From the NCBI GenBank assembly GCA_030949705.1, contig JAUZSF010000026.1, forward strand, positions 117,210 to 181,209: a stretch of DNA of 64,000 nt, in the 5' to 3' direction. The position numbers were made by a program, and so were the translations under genes. The notes under the pieces are model-generated. The model did not search any database and was not told the origin of the DNA. It worked only from the letters and a program-made list of their open reading frames with translations. Source of the stretch: Robiginitomaculum sp. (GTDB taxonomy: Bacteria > Pseudomonadota > Alphaproteobacteria > Caulobacterales > Maricaulaceae). Each line of letters starts with the position of its first letter. The first letter of the stretch is position 1. Positions 16,981 through 24,717 of the stretch are shown one piece after another.

Positions 16981-17221
16981 ACGGGTTCAGAGCATCGCTG
17001 ATATGGGCATGGATCAGGCGCGCATGGCCATCCTCATGCGAAAAGGCATCAAAGCTGAGATTAACCAGAGCACCTTGGGGAGCACCAATGCCGATGGTCA
17101 TCGGGCCCAGACACAGGCTCAGCATGGCCTCAGGCTCTGAGGCGTTGATGGTGGATGAATTGGGACCAGCCAGGGATAGTGTCATCCCCAGTACGATAAT
17201 GGCCACGAGTTTGGTAAACAT
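16913..17221 (-). CDS. Small exported protein at the end of the psp operon
   Basis: A 102-residue reading frame with a plausible signal peptide (about residues 1-27) and a mature part containing SLCLGPMTIGIGAPQGALVN. It starts 26 bases after the pspC stop with a GAGGGAA site at suitable spacing, so it would be co-transcribed with the phage-shock genes. Its last 68 bases lie antisense to the 3' end of gloB. I do not recognise a family. Support is the ribosome site, the signal peptide and the position; the overlap with gloB and the lack of a known homologue keep confidence moderate. Confidence 0.45.
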   Translation of the reverse strand: MFTKLVAIIVLGMTLSLAGPNSSTINASEPEAMLSLCLGPMTIGIGAPQGALVNLSFDAFSHEDGHARLIHAHISDALNPFKTHPSGGEHAQILPRRLNALP

Positions 17222-17247
17222 TGCTCAATTTCCCTCGCAACAAGGTT

Positions 17248-17649
17248 TCAGGTTTCCAGATCACGAAACTGTCGGCGCAGTTTCCATTCTTTTGATGTTA
17301 CCGTGCGTTCCAGATCTGCCAGCCGATCTTCCAGATCACGGAATTGATAGCGCAGATTAGAGAATGTCACTTCGGGGCGACGCTCCACACCGCGCCAGAA
17401 ATCATCTTCTTCGGGTTTTAACTTGGGGGGCTTTTCCCCGCGCACCGGCAAGGCAATACAGGCCACAATATAGGCAATAAAGGTGAACGGCCCGGCGATG
17501 AAAAATGACAACGCCCACAGAATCCGCACCAGCACCACATCGATATTGAAGTAATCGGCCAGGCCGGCACAAACCCCGCACCAGACGCCGGTCGTACGAT
17601 TGCGATACAGCCGGTGCGGATTGGGGGAGCGTGAAAAATCTTTACTCAT
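17248..17649 (-). CDS. pspC: PspC, phage-shock membrane protein
   Basis: A 133-residue protein with the PspC domain RLYRNRTTGVWCGVCAGLAD near the N-terminus and a pair of hydrophobic segments (about residues 40-75), followed by a cytoplasmic tail with a predicted coiled coil (about 95-130). In the Psp system, PspB and PspC sense inner-membrane stress and release PspA from PspF. The ATG at 17649 (MSKDF) overlaps the end of pspB by 8 bases. The longer reading that begins inside pspB is rejected. Confidence 0.9.
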   Translation of the reverse strand: MSKDFSRSPNPHRLYRNRTTGVWCGVCAGLADYFNIDVVLVRILWALSFFIAGPFTFIAYIVACIALPVRGEKPPKLKPEEDDFWRGVERRPEVTFSNLRYQFRDLEDRLADLERTVTSKEWKLRRQFRDLET

Positions 17650-17869
17650 CTTCTTTGGTCCTCCAGCCGGGAGTTTCAGCATCCAAAATGGCTTCCAGCG
17701 AGTTGATGCGCTTTTCCATACGCCGGGCGCTGCGCCACAAATCCTCGAGCATGTGTTCGTCGTCTGCCGAGAGTGATTTTTGTTGTTTCAATTTGGTGAG
17801 ATTGCTCAAAATAACGGAAGGCATGATCACCAACACAATGAAAACAACTGCAATGACAGTGATATCCAT
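17642..17869 (-). CDS. pspB: PspB, phage-shock membrane protein
   Basis: A 75-residue protein with a single N-terminal membrane helix (about residues 3-22) and a cytoplasmic coiled coil containing LSADDEHMLEDLWRSARRM, the PspB hallmark. Size is the same as in enterobacteria. It acts with PspC in the membrane. It is encoded between pspA and pspC in the usual order, overlapping pspC. Confidence 0.92.
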   Translation of the reverse strand: MDITVIAVVFIVLVIMPSVILSNLTKLKQQKSLSADDEHMLEDLWRSARRMEKRINSLEAILDAETPGWRTKEDE

Positions 17870-17910
17870 AAAATTATCTTTCTTGCCTAGTAACAGGGGT
17901 CCCCAGAGAC

Positions 17911-18606
17911 CTAACTGGCGTCAGCCGCCGTTTTAACGGCCTTTTTTGCCTTACCGATTTTTTCCCGAAGGGCCGCCAGTTCCTTTTCCACCGCGTCTTC
18001 GGCTTCCAGGTCCATAAACTGGCCTTCCAGGCTTTTGCCACCATTCAGATCATAGCTTTCGGCCATGGCTTCCAGCTCGTCCACCTTGCGCTCCACCGCC
18101 GCATAGCGGGTCAGGGCATCTTCGATCTTGTGATCCGATACCGTCTGACGTACCCGCAGGCGAGTTTCGGCCGACTGGCGACGGGCGGCCAGTGCCTTGT
18201 GCTTGGCCTTGGCCTCGTCCAGCTTGGATTGCAATTTGCCCATGTCTTCATCGGCTTTGGCAATGGCTTCTTCCACAATGGCCAGTTCCTTTTGTAGAAC
18301 TTCAACCATTTGCGCTGCTTTGGCCTTGGCCTGCAACGCGCCGCGGGCCAGGTCTTCACGACCCTTGCTTACCGCCAGCTCGGCTTTGGCTTCCCAATCG
18401 GCCTCGGCGGCGGAAAAGCGTTCCAGCTTGCGTTCGACATCTTTTTTATCGGCAATGGCACGGGCGGCGGCGGTACGCACCTCGATCAGCGTATCTTCCA
18501 TTTCCTGAATGATCAGGCGCGCGATCTTCTCCGGATCTTCGGCCTGTTCCAGCATGGAATTGATGTTCGAATTGATGATATCGCCCATCCGCGAAAAAAT
18601 ACCCAT
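17911..18606 (-). CDS. pspA: PspA, phage-shock effector (ESCRT-III-like)
   Basis: A 231-residue protein, predicted to be almost entirely helical, with the PspA/Vipp1 N-terminus MGIFSRMGDIINSNINSML (membrane-binding helix) followed by EDPEKIARLIIQEMEDTL and long coiled coils. PspA stabilises damaged inner membranes and, in the resting state, inhibits PspF. It is preceded by a 54-residue membrane-protein gene and followed by pspB. Regulation is probably through the sigma-54 promoter at 18875-18891. Confidence 0.95.
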   Translation of the reverse strand: MGIFSRMGDIINSNINSMLEQAEDPEKIARLIIQEMEDTLIEVRTAAARAIADKKDVERKLERFSAAEADWEAKAELAVSKGREDLARGALQAKAKAAQMVEVLQKELAIVEEAIAKADEDMGKLQSKLDEAKAKHKALAARRQSAETRLRVRQTVSDHKIEDALTRYAAVERKVDELEAMAESYDLNGGKSLEGQFMDLEAEDAVEKELAALREKIGKAKKAVKTAADAS

Positions 18607-18653
18607 TGTACTACTCCTTGAAAAACTGGGGGAAAACGCCCCTCAAAAACTGT

Positions 18654-18818
18654 CTAGAAAAACACGCCGCCAACAATCAGACCGGCAACGAAAAAGCCCC
18701 AGGTTTCTGCGGGCCGCGTGCGTAAATAACGCCAGAAGCGCGAACTGGTCTCGCGCCAGTCTTCGGCGGCTTGGTCCGCTTTGCTGGGACCATCATCATA
18801 GGGATCGTATTTGCTCAT
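18654..18818 (-). CDS. 54-residue membrane protein, first gene of the psp operon
   Basis: A short frame of 54 codons plus TAG starts at the ATG at 18818, about 45 bases downstream of the predicted sigma-54 transcription start and 47 bases before pspA. The product begins MSKYDPYDDGPSKADQAAED, a charged N-terminus, continues with WRETSSRFWRYLRTRPAET, an amphipathic basic stretch rich in Trp/Arg, and ends in one hydrophobic helix (WGFFVAGLIVGGVFF). This resembles a bitopic or tail-anchored membrane protein. It lies where no gene is expected in the enterobacterial operon. Its function is unknown; a role in membrane-stress sensing or PspA recruitment would fit the position. The ribosome site is weak (GAAAG). 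Confidence 0.7.
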   Translation of the reverse strand: MSKYDPYDDGPSKADQAAEDWRETSSRFWRYLRTRPAETWGFFVAGLIVGGVFF

Positions 18819-18874
18819 TTTTCTACTTTCAGTTTGTTTGACCGACCGGGTATCTTCCCGCTTGCCCTTAAGTC

Positions 18875-18891
18875 TGCAATGGTCGTGCCAG
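18875..18891 (-). promoter_or_regulatory. Sigma-54 promoter of the psp operon
   Basis: On the minus strand the 17 bases read CTGGCACGACCATTGCA, a full match to the sigma-54 consensus YTGGCACGrNNNTTGCW, with GG and GC at the required spacing. Transcription would start near 18865, just upstream of the 54-residue gene. The divergent pspF gene encodes the expected activator. Confidence 0.92.
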
Positions 18892-18937
18892 TTTGGCGTT
18901 AATCAATCAATGCATTGTATTTAAACGGAAAAATAAA

Positions 18938-18967
18938 AATATTGCTCTGTAAGGCGTTTGGCAATAT
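18938..18967. promoter_or_regulatory. Candidate PspF upstream activating site
   Basis: An inverted repeat ATATTGC...GCAATAT (7 bp arms, 18939-18945 and 18961-18967) is centred about 64 bases upstream of the -24 element in an A/T-rich stretch between psp and pspF. A second short dyad, GTGA-ATA-TCAC, is at 18989-18999, close to the pspF start. Enhancer-binding proteins such as PspF bind at this sort of distance; binding here is inferred from position and symmetry only. Confidence 0.35.
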
Positions 18968-19022
18968 GGTGAAAATAACAAAAATATAGTGAATATCACA
19001 GGCATATATTGGTGTTTTACAC

Positions 19023-20055
19023 ATGATTTCCCCCGACTCCCTGCCGCCCCTGATCGGGCAAAGTGCCGAATTTCTGGCCCTGTTGGACCGGGTATCGCTG
19101 GTGGCGCCGATAGAGCGGCCCGTGCTGGTCATTGGTGAGCGCGGCACCGGCAAGGAGCTGATCGGCGCGCGGCTGCACTTTCTCTCCACGCGCTGGTCGC
19201 GGGATTATGTGAAAGTCAATTGCGCCGCACTCTCTGAAGACTTGCTGGAATCAGAGCTTTTTGGCCACGAGGCCGGGGCCTTTACCGGGGCCAAAGGCCG
19301 CCATATGGGGCGGTTCGAACGGGCCAATGGAGGCACCATCTTTCTGGATGAAATCGCCAATGCCTCGCTGCGGGTACAGGAAAAAATCCTGCGGGTGGTG
19401 GAATATGGCGAGTTTGAACGCATAGGCGGGGAAAAAAACGCTTACTACCGATGTGCGGGTGGTGGGGGCCACCAATGCAGATTTACCCAAGCTGGCTGAG
19501 GAGGGAAAGTTTCGCGCTGACCTGTTGGACCGGCTGGCCTTTGAGGTGATCAATTTGCCGCCTTTGCGGGTGCGCTGGGAGGATATCCCCATTCTGGCCC
19601 AGCATTTTGGGCAAAACATGGCGCGCGAGTTGGGCCTGGAACACTTTACCGGTTTTGGCATGCAGGCCATGCGAATGCTGATGGAGCACCCATGGCCAGG
19701 TAATGTGCGCGAATTGAAAAACGCGGTGGAGCGCGCCGTCAGCCGCCAGGCGGCCCGACATATGGATGCCCCTGTCAATGAAATTGTGCTGGACCCGTTT
19801 GCGCGCCATTGGGTCCCGGTCAAGGCCGTTTCAGACGGTCCGAATACCCCTGCCGCCCCGACCTTGCCTCCCGCCAGCGTCGACATGCCCTTTACGGCCC
19901 AGGTCAATGCCTTGGAATGCAATCTGATCAAAGGGGCGCTGAGCACCCATGGCTGGCACCAGGGCCGCGCCGCCAAGGCTCTTGGCATCAGCTATGACCA
20001 GATACGCCATTATATGCGCAAGCACGACATAAAACGCCCGGCGGCGCAGAACTAA
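19023..20055 (+). pseudogene. pspF: PspF, sigma-54 activator of the psp operon (frame broken in an A-run)
   Basis: Two frames together encode a complete PspF of about 343 residues: an AAA+ domain with Walker A GERGTGKE, the sigma-54 contact loop GAFTGA and Walker B IFLDEI in the first frame, then ATNADLPKLA, the WPGNVREL arginine-finger region and a C-terminal Fis-type HTH (GRAAKALGISYDQIRHYM) in the second. There is no receiver domain, as expected for PspF. The break is at seven A (19432-19438); six would join the frames as GGEKTLTTDVRVVGATN. The first frame alone stops at 19499 without the sensor II or DNA-binding parts. A sequencing indel is more likely than real loss, because its target promoter is perfectly kept. 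Confidence 0.85.
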
Positions 20056-20068
20056 AGGGACGCTAATC

Positions 20069-20109
20069 CATCCTTCGAGACGATTGCTTCGCAATCCCTC
20101 AGGATGAGG
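20069..20109 (+). repeat. Palindromic intergenic repeat, copy 1
   Basis: A 41-bp element starts CATCCTTCGAGAC, has a GATTGC-TTC-GCAATC hairpin in the middle and ends CCTCAGGATGAGG. This outline (CATCCTTCGAG...CTCAGGATGAGG) is a widespread intergenic repeat in alphaproteobacterial genomes. It lies between convergent pspF and gltB, with an inverted second copy 21 bases further on. Confidence 0.7.
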
Positions 20110-20130
20110 TAGTGGTTAAATAGAGTCACG

Positions 20131-20165
20131 CCTCATGCTGAGGCGGCGCGAAGCGCCCTCGAAGC
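20131..20165 (-). repeat. Palindromic intergenic repeat, copy 2 (inverted)
   Basis: Read on the minus strand, this is ATGCTTCGAG...CTCAGCATGAGG around a GGCGC-TTC-GCGCC hairpin, the same element as copy 1 in opposite orientation. Relative to copy 1, the outer stem carries a matched change (ATCC/GGAT versus ATGC/GCAT), so pairing is kept. Together the two copies fill the gap between convergent pspF and gltB and may end or stabilise both transcripts. Confidence 0.65.
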
Positions 20166-20196
20166 ATAAAGGCAGCATTACGCTTAACGCAAACCC

Positions 20197-23100
20197 TCAC
20201 GCTTTCTGGCGCGGGGCCGGGGCGCTGTCATCCAGCGGATGCTCCAGCCTTTGCAGCATTTCGATGGGGCAGACCTGTTTGATCATTTTGCGACGGGTTT
20301 CCCATTTGCGCAAAATCTCCAAAGCATAATCAGAGCCGGTTTCCCGGGCGTGGGTTTCGATCAGGGTTTTGCATTTCTCTTCCCAATAGGCCGAGGCCAG
20401 CGGTGCCCAATAGACCGTGTCGGCATTGATCAGCTGGTCCAGCGTATCCAGCGGATCATAGACATAGGCCATGCCGCCATTCATGCCGGCGGCAAAGTTA
20501 TGGCCCACCCGGCCCAGGATCACTACATTGCCGCCGGTCATGTATTCACAACCATTGGCCCCGCATCCTTCGATCACCGCATCGGCACCTGAATTGCGCA
20601 CGGCAAAGCGTTCGCCCGCCTGACCGGCGGCAAAAAGCGTTCCCGCCGTGGCCCCGTACAAACAGGTGTTCCCGATAATGATATTATCTGAACTGGCCTG
20701 TGCCGCGCTGCCGGAAGGGCGGATGATGATCTGCGCACCCGATAAGCCTTTGCCGACATAGTCATTGGCTTCGCCCTGCAATTCCAGGCGCAGTCCCTTA
20801 ATGGCAAAGGCGCCCAGAGACTGCCCCGCCGCACCTTTCAGGCTCAGCGTCAAATGCCCCGGCGACAGGCCATCCATGCCCCATTTTCGATAGATCAGCG
20901 AGGACAGGCGCGTGCCGATGGAACGGTCCGTATTATGCACCGTATAGGTCAGATGCATTTTTTCCTTGCGCGAGAAAAACGGCGCGGCGTCCTTGATCAC
21001 GTCTTCGTCCAAAGCCGGGCTGACGGGTACGCGGGTCGTCCGCGTGCAATGGGTTTGTCCCTGGCCGGTTTCCACCCGCAAAAGAAGCGGGTTCAGATCC
21101 AGATCGTCCAGATGAGAGGCTCCGCGATTAACTTGGGCCAGCAAATCGGCACGCCCCACCACTTCGTTAAGGGTGGTGGCTCCCAGCTCGGCCAGAATTT
21201 CGCGCACATCCTGGGCCAGAAAGGTCATCAGATTGACCACCCCGTCCGGGCTGCCCTTATACATGGCGCGCAGGCGCTCATCCTGGGTGCAAATACCCAC
21301 CGGACAGGTGTTGGTATGGCACTGACGCACCATCAAACAGCCCAGCGCCATCAGTGCCATCGTGCCAATGCCAAATTCTTCGGCCCCCAGCATGGCGGCA
21401 ATAACAATATCGCGACCCGAACGCAGCCCCCCATCGGTGCGCAGGCGCACCTGAGAGCGCAGCCCGTTCAGGGTCAGCACCTGATTGGCCTCGGCAAGGC
21501 CCATTTCCCACGGCGCCCCGGCATATTTGATGGCGCTTTGGGGGCTGGCACCGGTACCGCCGCTATGGCCGGAAATGGTGATGATATCGGCCTTGGCCTT
21601 GGCAACGCCCGCGGCAATGGGGCCAATGCCGGCTGCCGCCACCAGCTTGACCGCCACCCGGGCGTCCGGGTTGATCTGTTTAAGGTCGTAAATCAACTGG
21701 GCCAGATCTTCGATCGAATAAATATCATGGTGCGGCGGCGGCGAGATCAGGGTCACGCCCTCAACGCTGTGGCGCAGTCGCGCAATCATGGCATTGACCT
21801 TAAAGCCGGGCAATTGCCCGCCCTCGCCGGGTTTGGCCCCTTGTGCCACTTTGATCTCCAGCTCGCGGCATTCATTCAAATATTGTGCATTCACGCCAAA
21901 GCGCCCGGATGCCACCTGTTTGACCGCCGAATTGGCATTATCGCCGCTGGCCAGCGGCTCATAACGCGCCGGGTCTTCGCCGCCCTCGCCTGAGACCGAA
22001 CGCGCGCCAATGCGGTTCATGGCAATGTTCAAAGCTCCGTGGGCCTCAGGGGACAGGGCGCCCAAAGACATGCCCGGGGTGAGAAAACGCTTGCGAATTT
22101 CATTGACCGATTCAACGCTGTCTATGGAGACCGGCTCACTGGTTTTTCTAAAATCCAGAAGATCGCGAATCTGTGCTGGCTTTTGGGCCGCCACAGTTTC
22201 CAGATAGGCGGCAAAATCGCTGTCAGATCCGCTTTTGCAGGCCTTTTGCAGGGTCGAAATGGTCTTTGCGGTATAGGCGTGGCGTTCGGCCCCGGCCCGT
22301 ATTCGATACAGCCCTCCCACGGGCAAGCTGATCGTTTGGGGGGCAAAGCCGTGCCGGTGTTGTTCGCGCACTTTGCGCTCCAGGCCGGAAAGACCAATGC
22401 CGGAAATGCGCGAGGGCACGCCCGGGAAAAACTCGGCCATCAGGGCACGGGACAGGCCCAAAGCCTCGAAATTACAGCCGCCTCGATAGGACGACAGCAC
22501 CGATATGCCCATTTTGGACATGATTTTCAAAAGGCCGTTTTCAATGGCGGTTTTATAGTTTTTGACGGCGGTGTGATAACTTATCTGACCCAAGGTGCCG
22601 CACGCTTGGGCGTTGGCGATCATTTCCTGGGTCAGATAGGCATTTACCGTGGTGGCCCCGGCGCCAATGAGAACCGCAAAGGCATGGCTGTCCAAGACAT
22701 CGGCGGCGCGCACAATCAGTGAACAATAGGTGCGCAAATCCTCGGCCGTCAGGCGCGCATGCACGCCACTGACCGCCAGCGCCATGGGAATGGCGGCCCG
22801 GCTTTCGCTGACTTTTTCGTCGCTCAGCACCAGATGCCCAAAGCCGTTTTGTACTGCCCGCACCGCCTCACTGCGGATACGGCCCAGCGCAGCGCTCAGG
22901 CTTTCGCCATCTTCATCATCGGCATGGGCATCAAAGGTACAATCAATATGGGTGACATCCTCATCGCCCAGATAGCGTACCAGACGATCATAGGCCCCAT
23001 TGGTCAGCACTGGCGAGGAAAGGGTCAGCACCCCGGATTGGGTATTTTCATTATCCAGAATATTACCCAGATTTTTAAACCGGGTGATCAGGCCCATCAC

Positions 23101-24717
23101 CCGGCCTTCGCGCAAGGGGTCAATGGGCGGGTTGGTTACCTGACTGAAGTTCTGGCGGAAAAAATGATAAAGCGGTCGATACTGGTCCGACAACACCGCC
23201 AAGGGCGTATCATCCCCCATGGAGCCCAGCGGTTCCTTGGCCTCTACCACCGCCGGTTTCAGTAATAAATGTATATCTTCCAGCGAGAAGCCCGCAGCCA
23301 CGGCCTTGCGGCACAGGGTATCTTCGTCATAGCGACGCGTTTCCGGCCCCTCACAGATCAGCGGGTCCAGATCGGTCAGATTATCCAGCCAGCTTTGCCA
23401 GTCATGGGCACTGGCCAGTTTGGCGATCAGCGGCTCGCCGGAATAAAATTTACCCTCGTCCAGATTAATGCCCACCATGCGGCCCGGATGCACCCGGCCA
23501 CGGGAAATAATGTCTTCTTCCTTTAACGGACACATGCCAGCCTCAGAGCCCAGGGCCAACAGGCCGTTATTGGACAAGGCATAACGCAGCGGACGCAGGC
23601 CCGAACGGTCCAGCCCGGCAATGACCCAGCATCCGTCCGAGGCCACCAAAGCGGCCGGACCGTCCCATGGCTCCATCACCGCATTGCAATAGGCATACAT
23701 GGCCTTTTCATTTTCCGGCATGGTGTCGCCGCGTTTGGACCATGCCTCGGGGATCAGCAGGGATTTGACCATGGGCACCGAGCGCCCGGCGCGGACCAGC
23801 ACTTCAAAGGCGCTGTCCAGCGCCGCCGAATCGGACGAGCCGGGCTGGATCACCGGCTTGATCTCGTCGCCGGCATCACCAAACGCCGCCGAGGCCATTT
23901 GCGTCTCGTGGCTGCGCATCCAGTTGATATTGCCTTTTAAGGTGTTGATCTCGCCATTATGGGCCAGCATGTGCAGCGGCTGGGCCAGACGCCATTCGGG
24001 AAAGGTGTTGGTGGAATAGCGCTGGTGAAACAGGATGAAGGGCGAGACGAATTGCGCATCGCGCAGGTCCGGGAAAAACGCATCAATCTGTTCGGCCAGA
24101 AACATCCCCTTATAAACCAGCGTGCGGGCGCTGAAACTGCATACATAAAAATCGCTGATATGGGCCGCCAGTACCGCCGCTTCGATGCGGCGACGCACCA
24201 GATACAGCGCGCGTTCCAGCGCTTCCCCATCTTCAATATCGGGATGGTAAAACAGCACCTGTTCAATTTCCGGGCGGACCAGATTGGCATGTTCGCCCAC
24301 CGCCGATACATCCACCGGCACCCGCCGCCAGCCATAAAGCAAAAACCCGGCCCCCAGGATTTGGGTTTCCACGATGGCCCGTGCGCGTTCCTGTGCTGCA
24401 TAATCGGTGCGGGGCAGAAAAATCATCCCGACACACAACGGGTCATACGCCATATCATGCCCAGTGCGGGCCACGATATTAGCAAAAAAAGCCTTAGGGA
24501 TTTGCACCATAATCCCGGCCCCATCGCCGGTTTTCCCATCGGCGGCCACGGCGCCCCGATGCCAAACCGCTTTCAGTGCGCTGATCCCCGCCTCCACCAC
24601 TTCGCGGCGCGGTTTGCCATCCATGGCGGCGACAAAACCGACACCACAGCCGTCGCGTTCATCCGCCGGGTTATAAAGCCCCTGGGGGGCTGGCCGGTGT
24701 GTATGGATCCTGTTCAT
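20197..24717 (-). CDS. gltB: GltB, glutamate synthase (NADPH) large subunit
   Basis: A 1506-residue protein with the full GltB layout: an N-terminal class II glutaminase whose catalytic cysteine follows the first Gly in ERDGCGVGF (about residue 24), a central domain, an FMN-binding synthase domain with SGHSGGTGASP, a 3Fe-4S site in CHTNTCPVGICTQ, and the C-terminal GXGXG beta-helix. It makes two glutamates from glutamine and 2-oxoglutarate with electrons from GltD. Its ATG overlaps the gltD stop (ATGA). Length is normal for the alpha subunit. Confidence 0.97.
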   Translation of the reverse strand: MNRIHTHRPAPQGLYNPADERDGCGVGFVAAMDGKPRREVVEAGISALKAVWHRGAVAADGKTGDGAGIMVQIPKAFFANIVARTGHDMAYDPLCVGMIFLPRTDYAAQERARAIVETQILGAGFLLYGWRRVPVDVSAVGEHANLVRPEIEQVLFYHPDIEDGEALERALYLVRRRIEAAVLAAHISDFYVCSFSARTLVYKGMFLAEQIDAFFPDLRDAQFVSPFILFHQRYSTNTFPEWRLAQPLHMLAHNGEINTLKGNINWMRSHETQMASAAFGDAGDEIKPVIQPGSSDSAALDSAFEVLVRAGRSVPMVKSLLIPEAWSKRGDTMPENEKAMYAYCNAVMEPWDGPAALVASDGCWVIAGLDRSGLRPLRYALSNNGLLALGSEAGMCPLKEEDIISRGRVHPGRMVGINLDEGKFYSGEPLIAKLASAHDWQSWLDNLTDLDPLICEGPETRRYDEDTLCRKAVAAGFSLEDIHLLLKPAVVEAKEPLGSMGDDTPLAVLSDQYRPLYHFFRQNFSQVTNPPIDPLREGRVMGLITRFKNLGNILDNENTQSGVLTLSSPVLTNGAYDRLVRYLGDEDVTHIDCTFDAHADDEDGESLSAALGRIRSEAVRAVQNGFGHLVLSDEKVSESRAAIPMALAVSGVHARLTAEDLRTYCSLIVRAADVLDSHAFAVLIGAGATTVNAYLTQEMIANAQACGTLGQISYHTAVKNYKTAIENGLLKIMSKMGISVLSSYRGGCNFEALGLSRALMAEFFPGVPSRISGIGLSGLERKVREQHRHGFAPQTISLPVGGLYRIRAGAERHAYTAKTISTLQKACKSGSDSDFAAYLETVAAQKPAQIRDLLDFRKTSEPVSIDSVESVNEIRKRFLTPGMSLGALSPEAHGALNIAMNRIGARSVSGEGGEDPARYEPLASGDNANSAVKQVASGRFGVNAQYLNECRELEIKVAQGAKPGEGGQLPGFKVNAMIARLRHSVEGVTLISPPPHHDIYSIEDLAQLIYDLKQINPDARVAVKLVAAAGIGPIAAGVAKAKADIITISGHSGGTGASPQSAIKYAGAPWEMGLAEANQVLTLNGLRSQVRLRTDGGLRSGRDIVIAAMLGAEEFGIGTMALMALGCLMVRQCHTNTCPVGICTQDERLRAMYKGSPDGVVNLMTFLAQDVREILAELGATTLNEVVGRADLLAQVNRGASHLDDLDLNPLLLRVETGQGQTHCTRTTRVPVSPALDEDVIKDAAPFFSRKEKMHLTYTVHNTDRSIGTRLSSLIYRKWGMDGLSPGHLTLSLKGAAGQSLGAFAIKGLRLELQGEANDYVGKGLSGAQIIIRPSGSAAQASSDNIIIGNTCLYGATAGTLFAAGQAGERFAVRNSGADAVIEGCGANGCEYMTGGNVVILGRVGHNFAAGMNGGMAYVYDPLDTLDQLINADTVYWAPLASAYWEEKCKTLIETHARETGSDYALEILRKWETRRKMIKQVCPIEMLQRLEHPLDDSAPAPRQKA

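Noticed and set aside
19432..19439. The A-AAA-AAC heptamer in pspF as a programmed -1 frameshift site.
   Set aside because: The heptamer is in the correct register for -1 slippage, but the downstream half of pspF is in the +1 (equivalently -2) frame, so -1 slippage does not join the two halves.
20854..21993. Long plus-strand frame of 379 codons opposite gltB, and similar ones at 22039, 23959 and 24699.
   Set aside because: These are shadows of high-GC gltB/gltD coding sequence; their His/Gly/Gln-rich translations are typical of antisense frames.
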